Of a stretch of 64,000 nt of DNA, positions 37,006 through 46,076 are shown piece after piece. The notes under the pieces were generated by a model. It saw nothing but the letters and a program-made list of their open reading frames with translations. It was not told the origin of the DNA and did no database searches. The position numbers and the translations under genes were made by a program. Position 1 is the stretch's first letter, and each line of letters begins with the position of its first letter. The DNA is from an uncultured Clostridia bacterium. Its GTDB lineage: Bacteria; Bacillota; Clostridia; Christensenellales; UBA1242. The stretch covers positions 1 through 64,000 of the forward strand of contig CALWPL010000001.1 in NCBI GenBank assembly GCA_944383405.1, written 5' to 3'.

Positions 37006-38850
37006 TTATCTAACAAGCGACTTATATAAATCAATATATTTTTTTGCTGAATTTTTCCAACTAAAATCTTGTTGCATAACTTTTTTAACTCTTTGCTTAA
37101 ATAAATCTTTGTTTTTGTAATCTTCAAGGGCTTTACAAATTTGATAATATAAATCATTTGGATTGTAATTTGTGAAAGTATAACCATTGCCACCACCTTC
37201 ACAACCAAAATCTTTTATACTATCTTTTAGTCCACCAACTTCTCTAACTATTGGTATTGAGCCATACCTACTTGCTATCATTTGACTAATTCCACAAGGC
37301 TCAATCTTACTTGGCATCAAAAACAAATCACTACTTGCATACGCTTTTCTTGCCATATCTCCATAATACCTATCAACAAAAACTCTAACCTTGTCTTGAT
37401 GTCTTGCCTGCAAGCCATTGAAATAGTCTATATATCTCATGTCTCCTGTACCAACAACAATTAGTTGCACATCTTTTTCAAGCACAGTATCTAAAACTTT
37501 TGTAAGAAGTCCTATGCCCTTATGTGAAACAAGCCTACTTACAACTGCAATAAGAGGTATATCTTTATCAACTTTTAAATTAAGTTCTTTTTGAAGCGAA
37601 GTTTTATTTTTCAATTTTCCTTCAATATCATTTGCGTCGTAGTTATAATAAATATACTTATCTGTCTTTGGATTGTAAAAGTCATAATCAATTCCGTTCA
37701 TAATGCCACACAACTTACTGTCATTACGAATAATAATATAATTTAATCCCCCACTACAATATGACTCCTTTAAATTATCGCAATAACTTTCACTCACAGT
37801 TGTAAATTTATCACTAAACTGAATTGCTGCTTTTGTTAAATTTATATCTCCATTATATTCAACAAAATTTTTAAATTTATAATCAATTCCAAAAAGGTCT
37901 CCTAGGTTTTCCATGCCATATATACCCTGATACTCTACATTGTGAATTGTATAAATATTTTTAATGTTATAATACCTTAAATCTTGCCAATTACCAGTTT
38001 TTATATAAGAAGAAACAAGTGCAGACTGCCAATCATTACAATGAATAATATCTGGGAAAAAATCCATTGTTGGCAAACCTTCTACTATTGACTTACAAAA
38101 ATAAGCAAATCTTTCTCCATCGTCATAAAACCCATAAGGCTTTTCTCTGTTAAAATATCTTTCATTGTCAATAAAATAATAGATAACACCATCTTGATTA
38201 AGTTTAAAAATACCACAATACTCTTGTCTCCATGCAAGATGAGTTGTAAAATTACCTATAAATTCTAATTTGTTTATATATGTTTCTTTTATATTTTTAT
38301 ATAAAGGCAATGCAACTCTAATATCTATTTCGCTATTTTTTGCAATTTCCTTTGGCAAACTTCCTATTACATCTCCAAGCCCACCTGTCGCAATAAATGG
38401 CTGACATTCACTTGCAACAAATAAAACCTTTAACTTTTTACTAACAACTTCTTGTTTTGTTGTTAAACTACTATTTTTTGCTGTTTTTTCTTCGATTAGT
38501 TTTGCTACTTGTTTTTTTTCAACTTTTAAACTTGTCTTAGTTTTTGGCTTTAAGTCTTTCTTTGCAGCCGCTTTCTTTACAACTTTTTTTGTTTTAGTTT
38601 GTTTTGTACCCTTTTTCTCACTTGGAGTTTGCTTTTTTTCTGCTTTATCCTTTTTTGAGTTTAAGTCGACTTTTTGAATTATAGTTTCTTTTTTGTTTTC
38701 ATTTTTCTTTTTTGGAGTAGTGGACTTCAATGCAGTTGTTTCCTTTTTAATTGCTTCTTTCTTTGCTACTATTTTTGTTTTTCTTGTTCCTGCACTTCTT
38801 TTAACTTCTTTTAACTCTTTTTCAACTAATTCTTTTGTATTCTTTTTCAT
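37006..38850 (-). CDS. glgA: Glycogen synthase with lysine-rich N-terminal extension
   Basis: GT5 ADP-glucose-dependent synthase. The enzyme proper starts near residue 140 (KVLFVASECQPF) with the KTGGL-equivalent FIATGGLGDVIG. The C-terminal catalytic region has SKIEPCGISQMIASRYGSIPIVREVGGL. Before it lie about 139 residues with roughly one-third Lys, plus Thr, Ala and Glu, resembling histone H1-like or KAK-rich tails. No other Met lies in the extension before the enzyme, so it appears genuine. AAGGTTAGG precedes the ATG. The gene starts one base after the glgB stop. The extension could bind polyanions or membranes; that is a guess. Confidence 0.93.
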   Translation of the reverse strand: MKKNTKELVEKELKEVKRSAGTRKTKIVAKKEAIKKETTALKSTTPKKKNENKKETIIQKVDLNSKKDKAEKKQTPSEKKGTKQTKTKKVVKKAAAKKDLKPKTKTSLKVEKKQVAKLIEEKTAKNSSLTTKQEVVSKKLKVLFVASECQPFIATGGLGDVIGSLPKEIAKNSEIDIRVALPLYKNIKETYINKLEFIGNFTTHLAWRQEYCGIFKLNQDGVIYYFIDNERYFNREKPYGFYDDGERFAYFCKSIVEGLPTMDFFPDIIHCNDWQSALVSSYIKTGNWQDLRYYNIKNIYTIHNVEYQGIYGMENLGDLFGIDYKFKNFVEYNGDINLTKAAIQFSDKFTTVSESYCDNLKESYCSGGLNYIIIRNDSKLCGIMNGIDYDFYNPKTDKYIYYNYDANDIEGKLKNKTSLQKELNLKVDKDIPLIAVVSRLVSHKGIGLLTKVLDTVLEKDVQLIVVGTGDMRYIDYFNGLQARHQDKVRVFVDRYYGDMARKAYASSDLFLMPSKIEPCGISQMIASRYGSIPIVREVGGLKDSIKDFGCEGGGNGYTFTNYNPNDLYYQICKALEDYKNKDLFKQRVKKVMQQDFSWKNSAKKYIDLYKSLVR

Positions 38851-38851
38851 A

Positions 38852-40747
38852 TTAACCTAACCTTACCCTTTTATTTTTATTTCTTAAAAAAACACCACTT
38901 AATGCCGGAATTTTTATTGTCAACTTATATGGCTTACCTTTACACTCTTCTTTAACTGCCTTTACTTTTCCGTTTAAAATTCCCTTGCCACCAAAATCTT
39001 TACTATCAGTATTTAGCACTTCTTCATAGTCTTTCCCATTAACTCCAAAACTATAATTAAGTTGGTCATTAGGAGAAAAATTAGCCGCAAAAATTAGTTC
39101 ACCCCCACCTTTATCTCGCCGTTCAAAAACAATAACATTTTGATTATTATCATCACTTACTAACCACTCAAAACCACTCCACCCAAAATCATCTTCATAC
39201 AATTCGCTACTATCTAGGTAAAACAAGTTTAAGGCTTTAACGAATTTATGCATATTTCTATGAGTTTCAAAATCTAGTAAACAAAAATCAATGCCTGCTT
39301 GGTAATCCCATTCTTTAAACTGTGCAAACTCTGTCCCCATAAACATAAGTTTTTTACCAGGATGAGCAAACATATATGCAAGGTATACTCTCATTGCCTT
39401 AAATTTATCATAGTATTCGCCAAACATTTTATTGAGAATTGAACACTTGCCATGCACCACTTCATCATGCGAAAGCGGAAGTATGAAATTTTCACTAAAC
39501 GCATAAAACATTGAAAAAGTTAGTTTATTATGTATTGACTTTCTAAAATAAGAATCAGTTTTCATATATTCTAGTGAATCATTCATCCAACCAATATTCC
39601 ATTTAAAGTTAAACCCTAGCCCACCAATATTTGTAGGTTTTGTAACAAGTGGCCAGGCAGTACTTTCTTCTGCAATCATTAAAATATTAGGGTATTCTTT
39701 AAACAAAACTTCATTTAATCTCTTTATAAAAGCAATGGCTTCTAAGTTTTTATTATCTCCATTTTGATTTGGCACCCATTCGTTAGGTTTTTTATCGTAG
39801 TCAAGATATAACATGGATGCAACTGCATCAACCCTAAGTCCATCTATGTGATATTCTTTTATAAAAAACATAGCACTAGAAATTAAAAAACATTGTACTT
39901 CATTTCTTCCGTAATCAAATCTTCTTGTTCCCCAAGTCTTGTGTTCCTTTCTATCCCATCCCTGATTTTCATATAAACAAGTCCCGTCAAATTCAATAAG
40001 CCCATAATCGTCTTTTGGGAAATGTGCAGGAACCCAATCTAAAATAACCTGAAGCCCATTTTGATGACATCTGTCTACAAAATACATAAAGTCTTTTGGT
40101 TCTCCAAATCTTGAAGTTGGAGCGAAATATCCAGTAACCTGATACCCCCACGAGCCGTCAAAAGGATATTCGGTTATTGGCATAATTTCAATATGCGTAT
40201 AACCCATTTCAACAACATAAGGAATTAACTCATCTGCAAGCATTTTGTAAGTATAATATGAGCAATCATTTTGCTTTTTAAACGAGCCAAAATTTACTTC
40301 ATAGATATTCATAGGACTAGTATAGTTGTTTTTCTTTGCCCTATACTCTAAAAAAGCCCCGTCTTTCCATTCATAGCCTGCCACATCGTATATAATTGAA
40401 GCAGTTTTTCCATTAGTTTCCTGCATAAAACCATAAGGGTCGGCTTTAAGTCTTGCAAAACCCTTTTTATCAATAATTTCAAACTTATATTTTTGAAATT
40501 GCTGTACATTTTCTACAAATGCTTCCCATACTCCTTGTTTACTAATTCGTTCCATAGGATTTTTTGTATTGTCCCAATTATTAAAATCGCCAAGAACATT
40601 TATTCTTGTGGCATTTGGAGCCCAAGTCCTAAAAACATACCCTTTTTTTCTATTTCTCACACAAGGATGTGCACCTAAAAATTCGTAGGCACAATAATAA
40701 GTCCCTTGATGAAATAAATATAACTCCTTTTGATTTGTTTTCTTCAT
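38852..40747 (-). CDS. glgB: 1,4-alpha-glucan branching enzyme
   Basis: Forms alpha-1,6 branches in glycogen. The N-terminal CBM48 (VFRTWAPNATRINVLGDFNNWD) is followed by a GH13 barrel with DWVPAHFPKDDYGL, GLRVDAVASMLYLDY (nucleophile Asp), MIAEESTAWP (acid Glu) and LPLSHDEVVHGK. Length 631 aa. AAGGAG lies 6 nt before the ATG. It is second in the operon after malQ and abuts glgA. Confidence 0.96.
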   Translation of the reverse strand: MKKTNQKELYLFHQGTYYCAYEFLGAHPCVRNRKKGYVFRTWAPNATRINVLGDFNNWDNTKNPMERISKQGVWEAFVENVQQFQKYKFEIIDKKGFARLKADPYGFMQETNGKTASIIYDVAGYEWKDGAFLEYRAKKNNYTSPMNIYEVNFGSFKKQNDCSYYTYKMLADELIPYVVEMGYTHIEIMPITEYPFDGSWGYQVTGYFAPTSRFGEPKDFMYFVDRCHQNGLQVILDWVPAHFPKDDYGLIEFDGTCLYENQGWDRKEHKTWGTRRFDYGRNEVQCFLISSAMFFIKEYHIDGLRVDAVASMLYLDYDKKPNEWVPNQNGDNKNLEAIAFIKRLNEVLFKEYPNILMIAEESTAWPLVTKPTNIGGLGFNFKWNIGWMNDSLEYMKTDSYFRKSIHNKLTFSMFYAFSENFILPLSHDEVVHGKCSILNKMFGEYYDKFKAMRVYLAYMFAHPGKKLMFMGTEFAQFKEWDYQAGIDFCLLDFETHRNMHKFVKALNLFYLDSSELYEDDFGWSGFEWLVSDDNNQNVIVFERRDKGGGELIFAANFSPNDQLNYSFGVNGKDYEEVLNTDSKDFGGKGILNGKVKAVKEECKGKPYKLTIKIPALSGVFLRNKNKRVRLG

Positions 40748-40778
40748 TTTTGCTCCTTATCGTTTGATTTTTGATGTA

Positions 40779-42230
40779 TTATCTTGCGTATAAATAAGAT
40801 AGTTCCTTAAATCTAGCACATAAAGAATAGTTAAAACTCCCTTTTAGTTGCCAAGTCCAGTTCCCCTTTGCAACTCCAGGAGTGTTCATCCGTGCGTCTT
40901 TCCCTAGTTTAAGTATGTCCTGCATAGTGAAAATTACAATATTTGCACTACTTCTATATAAAGATAATATTGCGTTATCCACCACACTTTCGTTTCCATA
41001 TTCAAGAGGCATTTGAAAATATCTTTTAAATCTATTAATTTTATCCCAATCGCCTTCACTGAGCAAACCCATAAAAGTATCGTTATCATGAGTACCAATA
41101 TATGCTACGCAATTTTTTTCATAGTTATGGGGTTGATGCTCACTGTCCCCTTGTCCATCAAAAGCAAATTGTAATACCTTGACTCCCGGAATAGAAAACT
41201 TTGCTTTTAAACTATTTGTTTCTTGCGTAATAGTGCCTAAATCTTCCGCAACAATTTGACTTTTACAAGTTTTTATTATTTTTTCAAGTAGTTTTTCTCC
41301 TGCACCTTTTACCCATTTCCCATTTTTTGCAGTCTTACTTTTATACGGAATAGAGTAGTACCTAGAAAATGCAACAAAATGATCTATTCTAATAATATCA
41401 AAAAGTTGAGACAATCTCTTAAACTTCTTCACAAAATAACTAAAATTGTTCTTTTCTAAATATTCATAATCATAAATAGGATAACCCCATAATTGACCTT
41501 CACTATTAAAATAATCTGGTGGAACGCCTGCAACGACTTTTGGCTTGTTATCTTCTAATTGCCAACATTTAGGACTCGCCCAGACATCGACACTATCAAG
41601 TTCTACATAAAAAGGAACATCTCCAAAAATTTCAATATTAGTTTTATTTGCATATTGCTTAATTTTCGTCCATTGATTTTGTAACAAAAATTGCACTAAA
41701 ATAACATCTTTAATTTTTTCTTTATGTTGTTTTTTAAACTCATCGAGTGCTTTTTTATCTCTATTTTTTAATTTAGTTGGAAATTCATACCATGGGCATT
41801 GATATATGTCTTTACAAACCGTAAAAATAGCATAATCTTCTACCCAATATTTATTTTCTTTTATAAACTTACTCAAATCATATTTATCTCTTATCTTGGT
41901 ACATATAAAGTCAATTACTTTATTCATAGAAGTTGAATAGTCGGTTAAATTGATGCACGAAGATAAATTAAATTTACTTATTTCACTTTCATCTAAAAAC
42001 TCAGTTACATCAAGAAAGTTTGGGTTTATCGCAAAAGAGCAAAATGTACTATATGGAGAATTTTCAAATAGTGGAGGAGTAAAAGGTAAAACTTCCCAAA
42101 TCGAAAAGTTTGATTCCTTTAAAAAATCAATAAAATTATAACATTCGCTTGAAAACTTCCCCCACCCATAATTATCTGGTAAGGAAGTGATATGTAATAA
42201 TACTCCACTTTTTCTCAATCTTTTTTCCAT
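40779..42230 (-). CDS. malQ: 4-alpha-glucanotransferase (amylomaltase)
   Basis: GH77 disproportionating enzyme that reshuffles maltodextrins. SGVLLHITSLPDNYGWG marks the N-terminus, IRIDHFVAFSRYYSIP contains the nucleophile Asp, IVAEDLGTIT the acid Glu and YIGTHDNDTFMG the stabilising Asp. Length 483 aa. It is the first gene of the glycogen operon, with a weak GGGATAG before the ATG and about 245 bp of AT-rich divergent promoter region upstream. Confidence 0.95.
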   Translation of the reverse strand: MEKRLRKSGVLLHITSLPDNYGWGKFSSECYNFIDFLKESNFSIWEVLPFTPPLFENSPYSTFCSFAINPNFLDVTEFLDESEISKFNLSSCINLTDYSTSMNKVIDFICTKIRDKYDLSKFIKENKYWVEDYAIFTVCKDIYQCPWYEFPTKLKNRDKKALDEFKKQHKEKIKDVILVQFLLQNQWTKIKQYANKTNIEIFGDVPFYVELDSVDVWASPKCWQLEDNKPKVVAGVPPDYFNSEGQLWGYPIYDYEYLEKNNFSYFVKKFKRLSQLFDIIRIDHFVAFSRYYSIPYKSKTAKNGKWVKGAGEKLLEKIIKTCKSQIVAEDLGTITQETNSLKAKFSIPGVKVLQFAFDGQGDSEHQPHNYEKNCVAYIGTHDNDTFMGLLSEGDWDKINRFKRYFQMPLEYGNESVVDNAILSLYRSSANIVIFTMQDILKLGKDARMNTPGVAKGNWTWQLKGSFNYSLCARFKELSYLYAR

Positions 42231-42417
42231 ATTCTATCCCATTAAATATTTTTGTTTTAAATCAAAACACAATTTTATTTAACAAGCAATTATTCTCTAC
42301 TAATAGTTATGTTATCACATTTTTTAACAACTAAACAACAAAATAAACAAATTTTTTATAAAATGTTTTATTAAATTATAAATTAAGCATTGCTTTTTTG
42401 CTTTTAATACTATAAAC

Positions 42418-42446
42418 TTGTTTTTTTTAAGATTCTGTATTAATAT
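42418..42446 (+). promoter_or_regulatory. Promoter of the small peptide/HNH unit
   Basis: TTGTTT (42418-42423), 17-nt spacer, TAATAT (42441-42446). Predicted +1 near 42453, just ahead of the ribosome site of the 30-residue ORF. Confidence 0.5.
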
Positions 42447-42476
42447 ACAAATAAAAACAAATATGATGGAGATAAT

Positions 42477-42569
42477 ATGCTGTTAATAGTTTTTGTATTA
42501 ATACTTATTGTTTTTTTAGTTTTTATTAGTTTAAAATATGCAGAAAAAAACAATACACTTTTGTATTAA
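42477..42569 (+). CDS. Small membrane peptide, 30 aa
   Basis: ATG at 42477 with TGGAG 6 nt upstream. The peptide MLLIVFVLILIVFLVFISLK... is one transmembrane helix with a short charged tail (KYAEKNNTLLY). It ends 14 nt before the TTG of the HNH gene, which has no ribosome site of its own, so the two are probably coupled. Function unknown. Confidence 0.5.
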   Translation: MLLIVFVLILIVFLVFISLKYAEKNNTLLY

Positions 42570-42583
42570 ATAATAGTATTGCT

Positions 42584-43285
42584 TTGAAAAATTTGAAAAA
42601 ATTAAATGATATATATTCTTTTTATACAATAAATAACTTCGATTCAAATTATGTCTATGATAATGAAAACTATTTTGATATTATTTCCTGTGAAGATTAT
42701 CTAATTTACATCTTAAATGAAAAACAGGATAGTATAAAAAAAGAGATAAAATGTATAGAATTTAATAAAAAAAAATATAAAAATTATTATGATGAGATTT
42801 TAAAAATAAAAAAATTTGGCGCATACCAAAATAAAACAAAATTTAATAAAGAATCTTTAATAAATATAGAAAAAAAACTTTTTTATCAAAACATTAAAAA
42901 ACCTGTAATAGAACTAAACATACAAGTTAATTTATGTTGCTCAAGACTTAATGGATACATATACAAAAAGAAAAATGAAATATTTTCAAAAGAACAAATT
43001 TTAAAATTAATAGCTAGGCTAAATAATAAAAATAGAACTTTTTTTAATGATAAAGCAATATGGGATTCATTATGTCGAGTAGAACGGGGTAAAGTGTCAA
43101 ATAAATTACGATTTCAAATTTATGCAAGAGACGGATATAAATGTAAAATATGCGGACAAGATGATGAATATAAAAATTTAGAAATTGACCATATAAAGCC
43201 AATTTCAAAAGGTGGAAAAAGCACTCCTGATAATCTGCAAACTTTATGTAAAAATTGCAATAAAAGTAAAGATAATATTTATTAA
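42584..43285 (+). CDS. HNH endonuclease
   Basis: A 233-aa protein with a C-terminal HNH domain: RDGYKCKICG (zinc Cys pair), LEIDHIKPISKGG (His and the DH motif), DNLQTLCKNCNKSK (second Cys pair and Asn/His position). The N-terminal ~180 residues are Lys/Asn/Tyr-rich, helical and unrecognised; they could supply target specificity. The TTG start at 42584 is tentative because no ribosome site is visible and there is no nearby in-frame ATG. It points opposite to the flanking operons. Restriction-like, mobile-element and repair roles are all open. Confidence 0.8.
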   Translation: MKNLKKLNDIYSFYTINNFDSNYVYDNENYFDIISCEDYLIYILNEKQDSIKKEIKCIEFNKKKYKNYYDEILKIKKFGAYQNKTKFNKESLINIEKKLFYQNIKKPVIELNIQVNLCCSRLNGYIYKKKNEIFSKEQILKLIARLNNKNRTFFNDKAIWDSLCRVERGKVSNKLRFQIYARDGYKCKICGQDDEYKNLEIDHIKPISKGGKSTPDNLQTLCKNCNKSKDNIY

Positions 43286-43330
43286 AATTAAACAAATTTA
43301 ATACTCTAAATAGATTTTCTAATAAAAATA

Positions 43331-43831
43331 TTAACTAATAGGAAGGTCAATACTCTCTTCTGAGCATTTCTCAATATTCTTTATAACCACATGATAACTA
43401 TATTCAGGACTTACTTTTACAAGAATCCTATCCCCTTTTCTTTTCCCCAGTACAGCCATACCAAAAGGAGATTCTTTACTTATAATTCCCTTTGAAGTGT
43501 CATTTCTCATTGTTGTTGAAATTTGTATTGTTTCAATAGAATTTTCTTCTTCAAATAAAACCGTAACCTTATCAAATATTCCAACTTCATCAACATTATT
43601 ATTTGGCTTAATAATTTTTGCCGTACGAATCATGGCTCGTAAATATTCAATTCTTCCTTCATTTCTCCCTTTTTCTCTACGAGCAGAACGATATTCTGCA
43701 TTCTCACTTAAATCTCCATGTGCCTTAGCCTCAATTATATCTTGTGAAATTTTAGGTCTTAAAACAGTAATTCTATAATCAATTTCTTCTTGCATTTTTT
43801 TAATATCTGTTTGAGTTAATTCATTAAACAT
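43331..43831 (-). CDS. greA: Transcription elongation factor GreA
   Basis: Rescues backtracked RNA polymerase by stimulating transcript cleavage. The N-terminal coiled coil carries the acidic tip segment AHGDLSENAEYRSARREKGRNEGRI. The C-terminal FKBP-like domain has SKESPFGMAVLGKRKGDRI. Length 166 aa. GGAAGG precedes the ATG. It lies downstream of tRNA-Val, separated by that gene's terminator. Confidence 0.94.
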   Translation of the reverse strand: MFNELTQTDIKKMQEEIDYRITVLRPKISQDIIEAKAHGDLSENAEYRSARREKGRNEGRIEYLRAMIRTAKIIKPNNNVDEVGIFDKVTVLFEEENSIETIQISTTMRNDTSKGIISKESPFGMAVLGKRKGDRILVKVSPEYSYHVVIKNIEKCSEESIDLPIS

Positions 43832-43878
43832 ACTTTACCTTCCTATTTTTAATTTATACAAAGTAAAATTATAAAAAA

Positions 43879-43905
43879 AGATTGCCTAAAAGGGCAATCT
43901 TAAAT
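43879..43905 (-). terminator. Terminator of tRNA-Val
   Basis: On the minus strand, AAGATTGCC / GGCAATCTT with a 5-nt loop followed by TTTTTTAT, starting 17 nt past the tRNA CCA. Confidence 0.8.
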
Positions 43906-43917
43906 TTATTTTTCAGG

Positions 43918-43993
43918 TGGTGGGCACTAAGGGACTCGAACCCCTGACTTTCACCACGTCAAGGTGACACTCTACCAACTGAGTTAAGTGCCC
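43918..43993 (-). tRNA. tRNA-Val (anticodon GAC)
   Basis: A 76-nt cloverleaf: acceptor GGGCACT / AGTGCCC, D arm ACTC/GAGT, anticodon stem TCACC/GGTGA with loop TTGACGT, T arm AGGGG/CCCTT with loop TTCGAGT, discriminator A, encoded CCA. It reads GUC and GUU. Confidence 0.95.
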
Positions 43994-44060
43994 TACTTCA
44001 AGGATAGCAAAGTTATTATACCTATTTTTACAATAAAATCAAGGATTTTTTGCAGTTTTT

Positions 44061-44855
44061 TTACTTTTCTTCCTCTCTTTCAACACTTTCTTCTTCATCA
44101 ACTACAAGTTCATTTTTTTGGTCTTCTTCATTTAAGTTATTATCTTCTTTTTTGTTTAAATTATTATTTTGCTCTACTTCATTAATATCTGTTTCGGTAA
44201 TTGGCTGTCTATTTAAAAATTTCCTAAGATATGCAACCGCAAAACTTGTTCCTGTAAAAAACACAAGGCTAATGGCATAAGCCACTAACATCTCAACAAA
44301 ACTACTTATTCCAACTCTACCAAGCATTATTACAATTAACAAATCAATAACACATGCAAGAGCAACAAGAACTGACCTTCTTAAATATTTATGGTCTTTT
44401 TTAATTGGAAACTTTTCAACAAGAAAATTTGATAAAAATATTACTAAAATAAATGCAATAAGTTGACAAATACTAGTCCCCATTGTCGCCCAAGATAATA
44501 AGCCAGTGCTATAAACAGATTCATTATAAGCAAGCACAAAGAAGTTGCAAATAACAAATGTACACATCAAACTAAGTAAGTATATAAATAATCTTTTTGA
44601 TTCTTCTCTCCCATACTTTTCATAAACTACAAGGATTGAAAAATAAATAAGTGGCATTAAAATTGCTGACATTGGTATAAAATATGTATTTGAAATCTCC
44701 GCCATAGGTAGGATAAAAGTTAAAGCCATTGCAATAATTGAAAATAAAAATAAGCCATTTTTATTTAAAAAACTATACGCAACCCAAAGCCCTAGTAAAG
44801 CCAATACTAAAAATAAAAAGAGCGCTGTCCAATGAATCTGAAAGAGACTAAACAT
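44061..44855 (-). CDS. Six-to-seven-helix membrane protein, VUT/YhhQ-like
   Basis: A 264-aa integral membrane protein with a long acidic Asn/Glu C-terminal tail. The helix order and the segments VVYEKYGREESKRLF, ICQLIAFILVIFLSNFLVEKF and VLVALACVIDLLIVI resemble YhhQ-type queuosine-precursor/VUT family transporters, where a (D/E)-x-YG-x-x-x-A/SRR motif follows the third helix. The match is by eye and partial. TGGAGG precedes the ATG. queH lies at 50753, which would fit a queuosine-salvage reading, but there is no direct linkage. Confidence 0.5.
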   Translation of the reverse strand: MFSLFQIHWTALFLFLVLALLGLWVAYSFLNKNGLFLFSIIAMALTFILPMAEISNTYFIPMSAILMPLIYFSILVVYEKYGREESKRLFIYLLSLMCTFVICNFFVLAYNESVYSTGLLSWATMGTSICQLIAFILVIFLSNFLVEKFPIKKDHKYLRRSVLVALACVIDLLIVIMLGRVGISSFVEMLVAYAISLVFFTGTSFAVAYLRKFLNRQPITETDINEVEQNNNLNKKEDNNLNEEDQKNELVVDEEESVEREEEK

Positions 44856-44960
44856 AAAAAAACCTCCAATAATTTATCATAAATATTATATGTCAAAATC
44901 AGAAAACTGTCAATTACCTTTAAGCATGAAAGGAATTTTAACAAAAACTTTTCAAAGAAA

Positions 44961-46076
44961 TTACATTTGAAATTCAATATTATTTTTTTCTATAGATTTA
45001 TCCTTTATGTGATTTAGTGCTACTTCTAGTGCCATTTCAGAATTACATTTAATATTAGGTTCAGTATAAAACTCACTAAAATCTTCTTGTCCTTTTTCAT
45101 TAACTGGGCACTCTATTGGAAATACAAGACTCACACTCTCTAACTTTTTATCGCCTTTAATAAAATTATTAGAAGAAGTTAGTTCGCATTTAAACGGAGT
45201 AAGCCCAAACCCCTCGCCCTTTGTAGTTTCTCCCACTAATGTTGCAAAATTGGTCTTCTTAAAAATTCTTGCAAAGGAATCTGCTGTAGAATAACACACT
45301 CTGTCAACAAGTAAAAATTTATTATACTCCTTGCCTGTTCCTTTTTTTATAATTATATCTGAAAAACTATCTACTTGGTTACTAGTGGTATTTTGATAAC
45401 TAGTATTTTCAATAATATCTTTATTTGCAAAAGAAGAAAAAAGTGTTGAGTATTCATCAGTTCCTCCACCATTTCCCCTAATATCAAAAATAACATTTGA
45501 AAAATTTTCTGTCTTTTCCAAACTCTTTATTTCTTCAATAATTTTTTTATCATCTATTAGACAGTTCTTTTTAAAACTCCTTATTTTAATGATAAGCGTT
45601 TTGTCATCTATCATTTTATAGGTAAGATTTTTATCTATATTTTTCTCGTTTTCACTCTGTAATTTTTCTTTTTTATCAATATTTTTGTCTGAGTTTTGAA
45701 CGATTGAATTTAATTCTTCATTTTGTGAGTTTGTTGTTTTCACATCTAATTTTACATGCCCAATATTAATATTTATAGGTTTTACAATTTTTTCACTAAT
45801 GAATTTTATAAAACTAACTTCATCTAGATTTGAAATTTCTTTTAGTTTTGCACTTAAATCATTTAAAGTCGTCTTTGTAAAAAATTCGTTATTTTTAAAA
45901 GCAAGTGTTCTTTCTTGAGTTTGTTTTAAGAGTTGATAAATAAACTCAAGTTTTTGTTCATATGTTTTTAGGCTATTATAGCATTCTTGAATTTCCTTAT
46001 TTTGCATATATCTTTGCATTTGTAAATGTTTTATTTTCATATCTTTTCTTTCCATTGTTATTTTGTTATAACCCAT
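44961..46076 (-). CDS. S41-family peptidase without signal peptide
   Basis: A 371-aa protein. Residues about 1-110 are helical and likely coiled, about 110-145 are a Lys/Asn/Gln-rich linker, and about 150-350 form an S41 (C-terminal processing protease/IRBP-like) core. Supporting motifs are NVIFDIRGNGGGTDEY, the probable Ser nucleophile in CYSTADSFA, and VGETTKGEGFG. No PDZ domain and no signal or anchor are visible, so it seems cytoplasmic, unusual for the family. The longest start at 46076 directly abuts the pyk stop; ATGs at 46055 and 46040 are alternatives because no site is strong. Confidence 0.75.
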   Translation of the reverse strand: MGYNKITMERKDMKIKHLQMQRYMQNKEIQECYNSLKTYEQKLEFIYQLLKQTQERTLAFKNNEFFTKTTLNDLSAKLKEISNLDEVSFIKFISEKIVKPININIGHVKLDVKTTNSQNEELNSIVQNSDKNIDKKEKLQSENEKNIDKNLTYKMIDDKTLIIKIRSFKKNCLIDDKKIIEEIKSLEKTENFSNVIFDIRGNGGGTDEYSTLFSSFANKDIIENTSYQNTTSNQVDSFSDIIIKKGTGKEYNKFLLVDRVCYSTADSFARIFKKTNFATLVGETTKGEGFGLTPFKCELTSSNNFIKGDKKLESVSLVFPIECPVNEKGQEDFSEFYTEPNIKCNSEMALEVALNHIKDKSIEKNNIEFQM

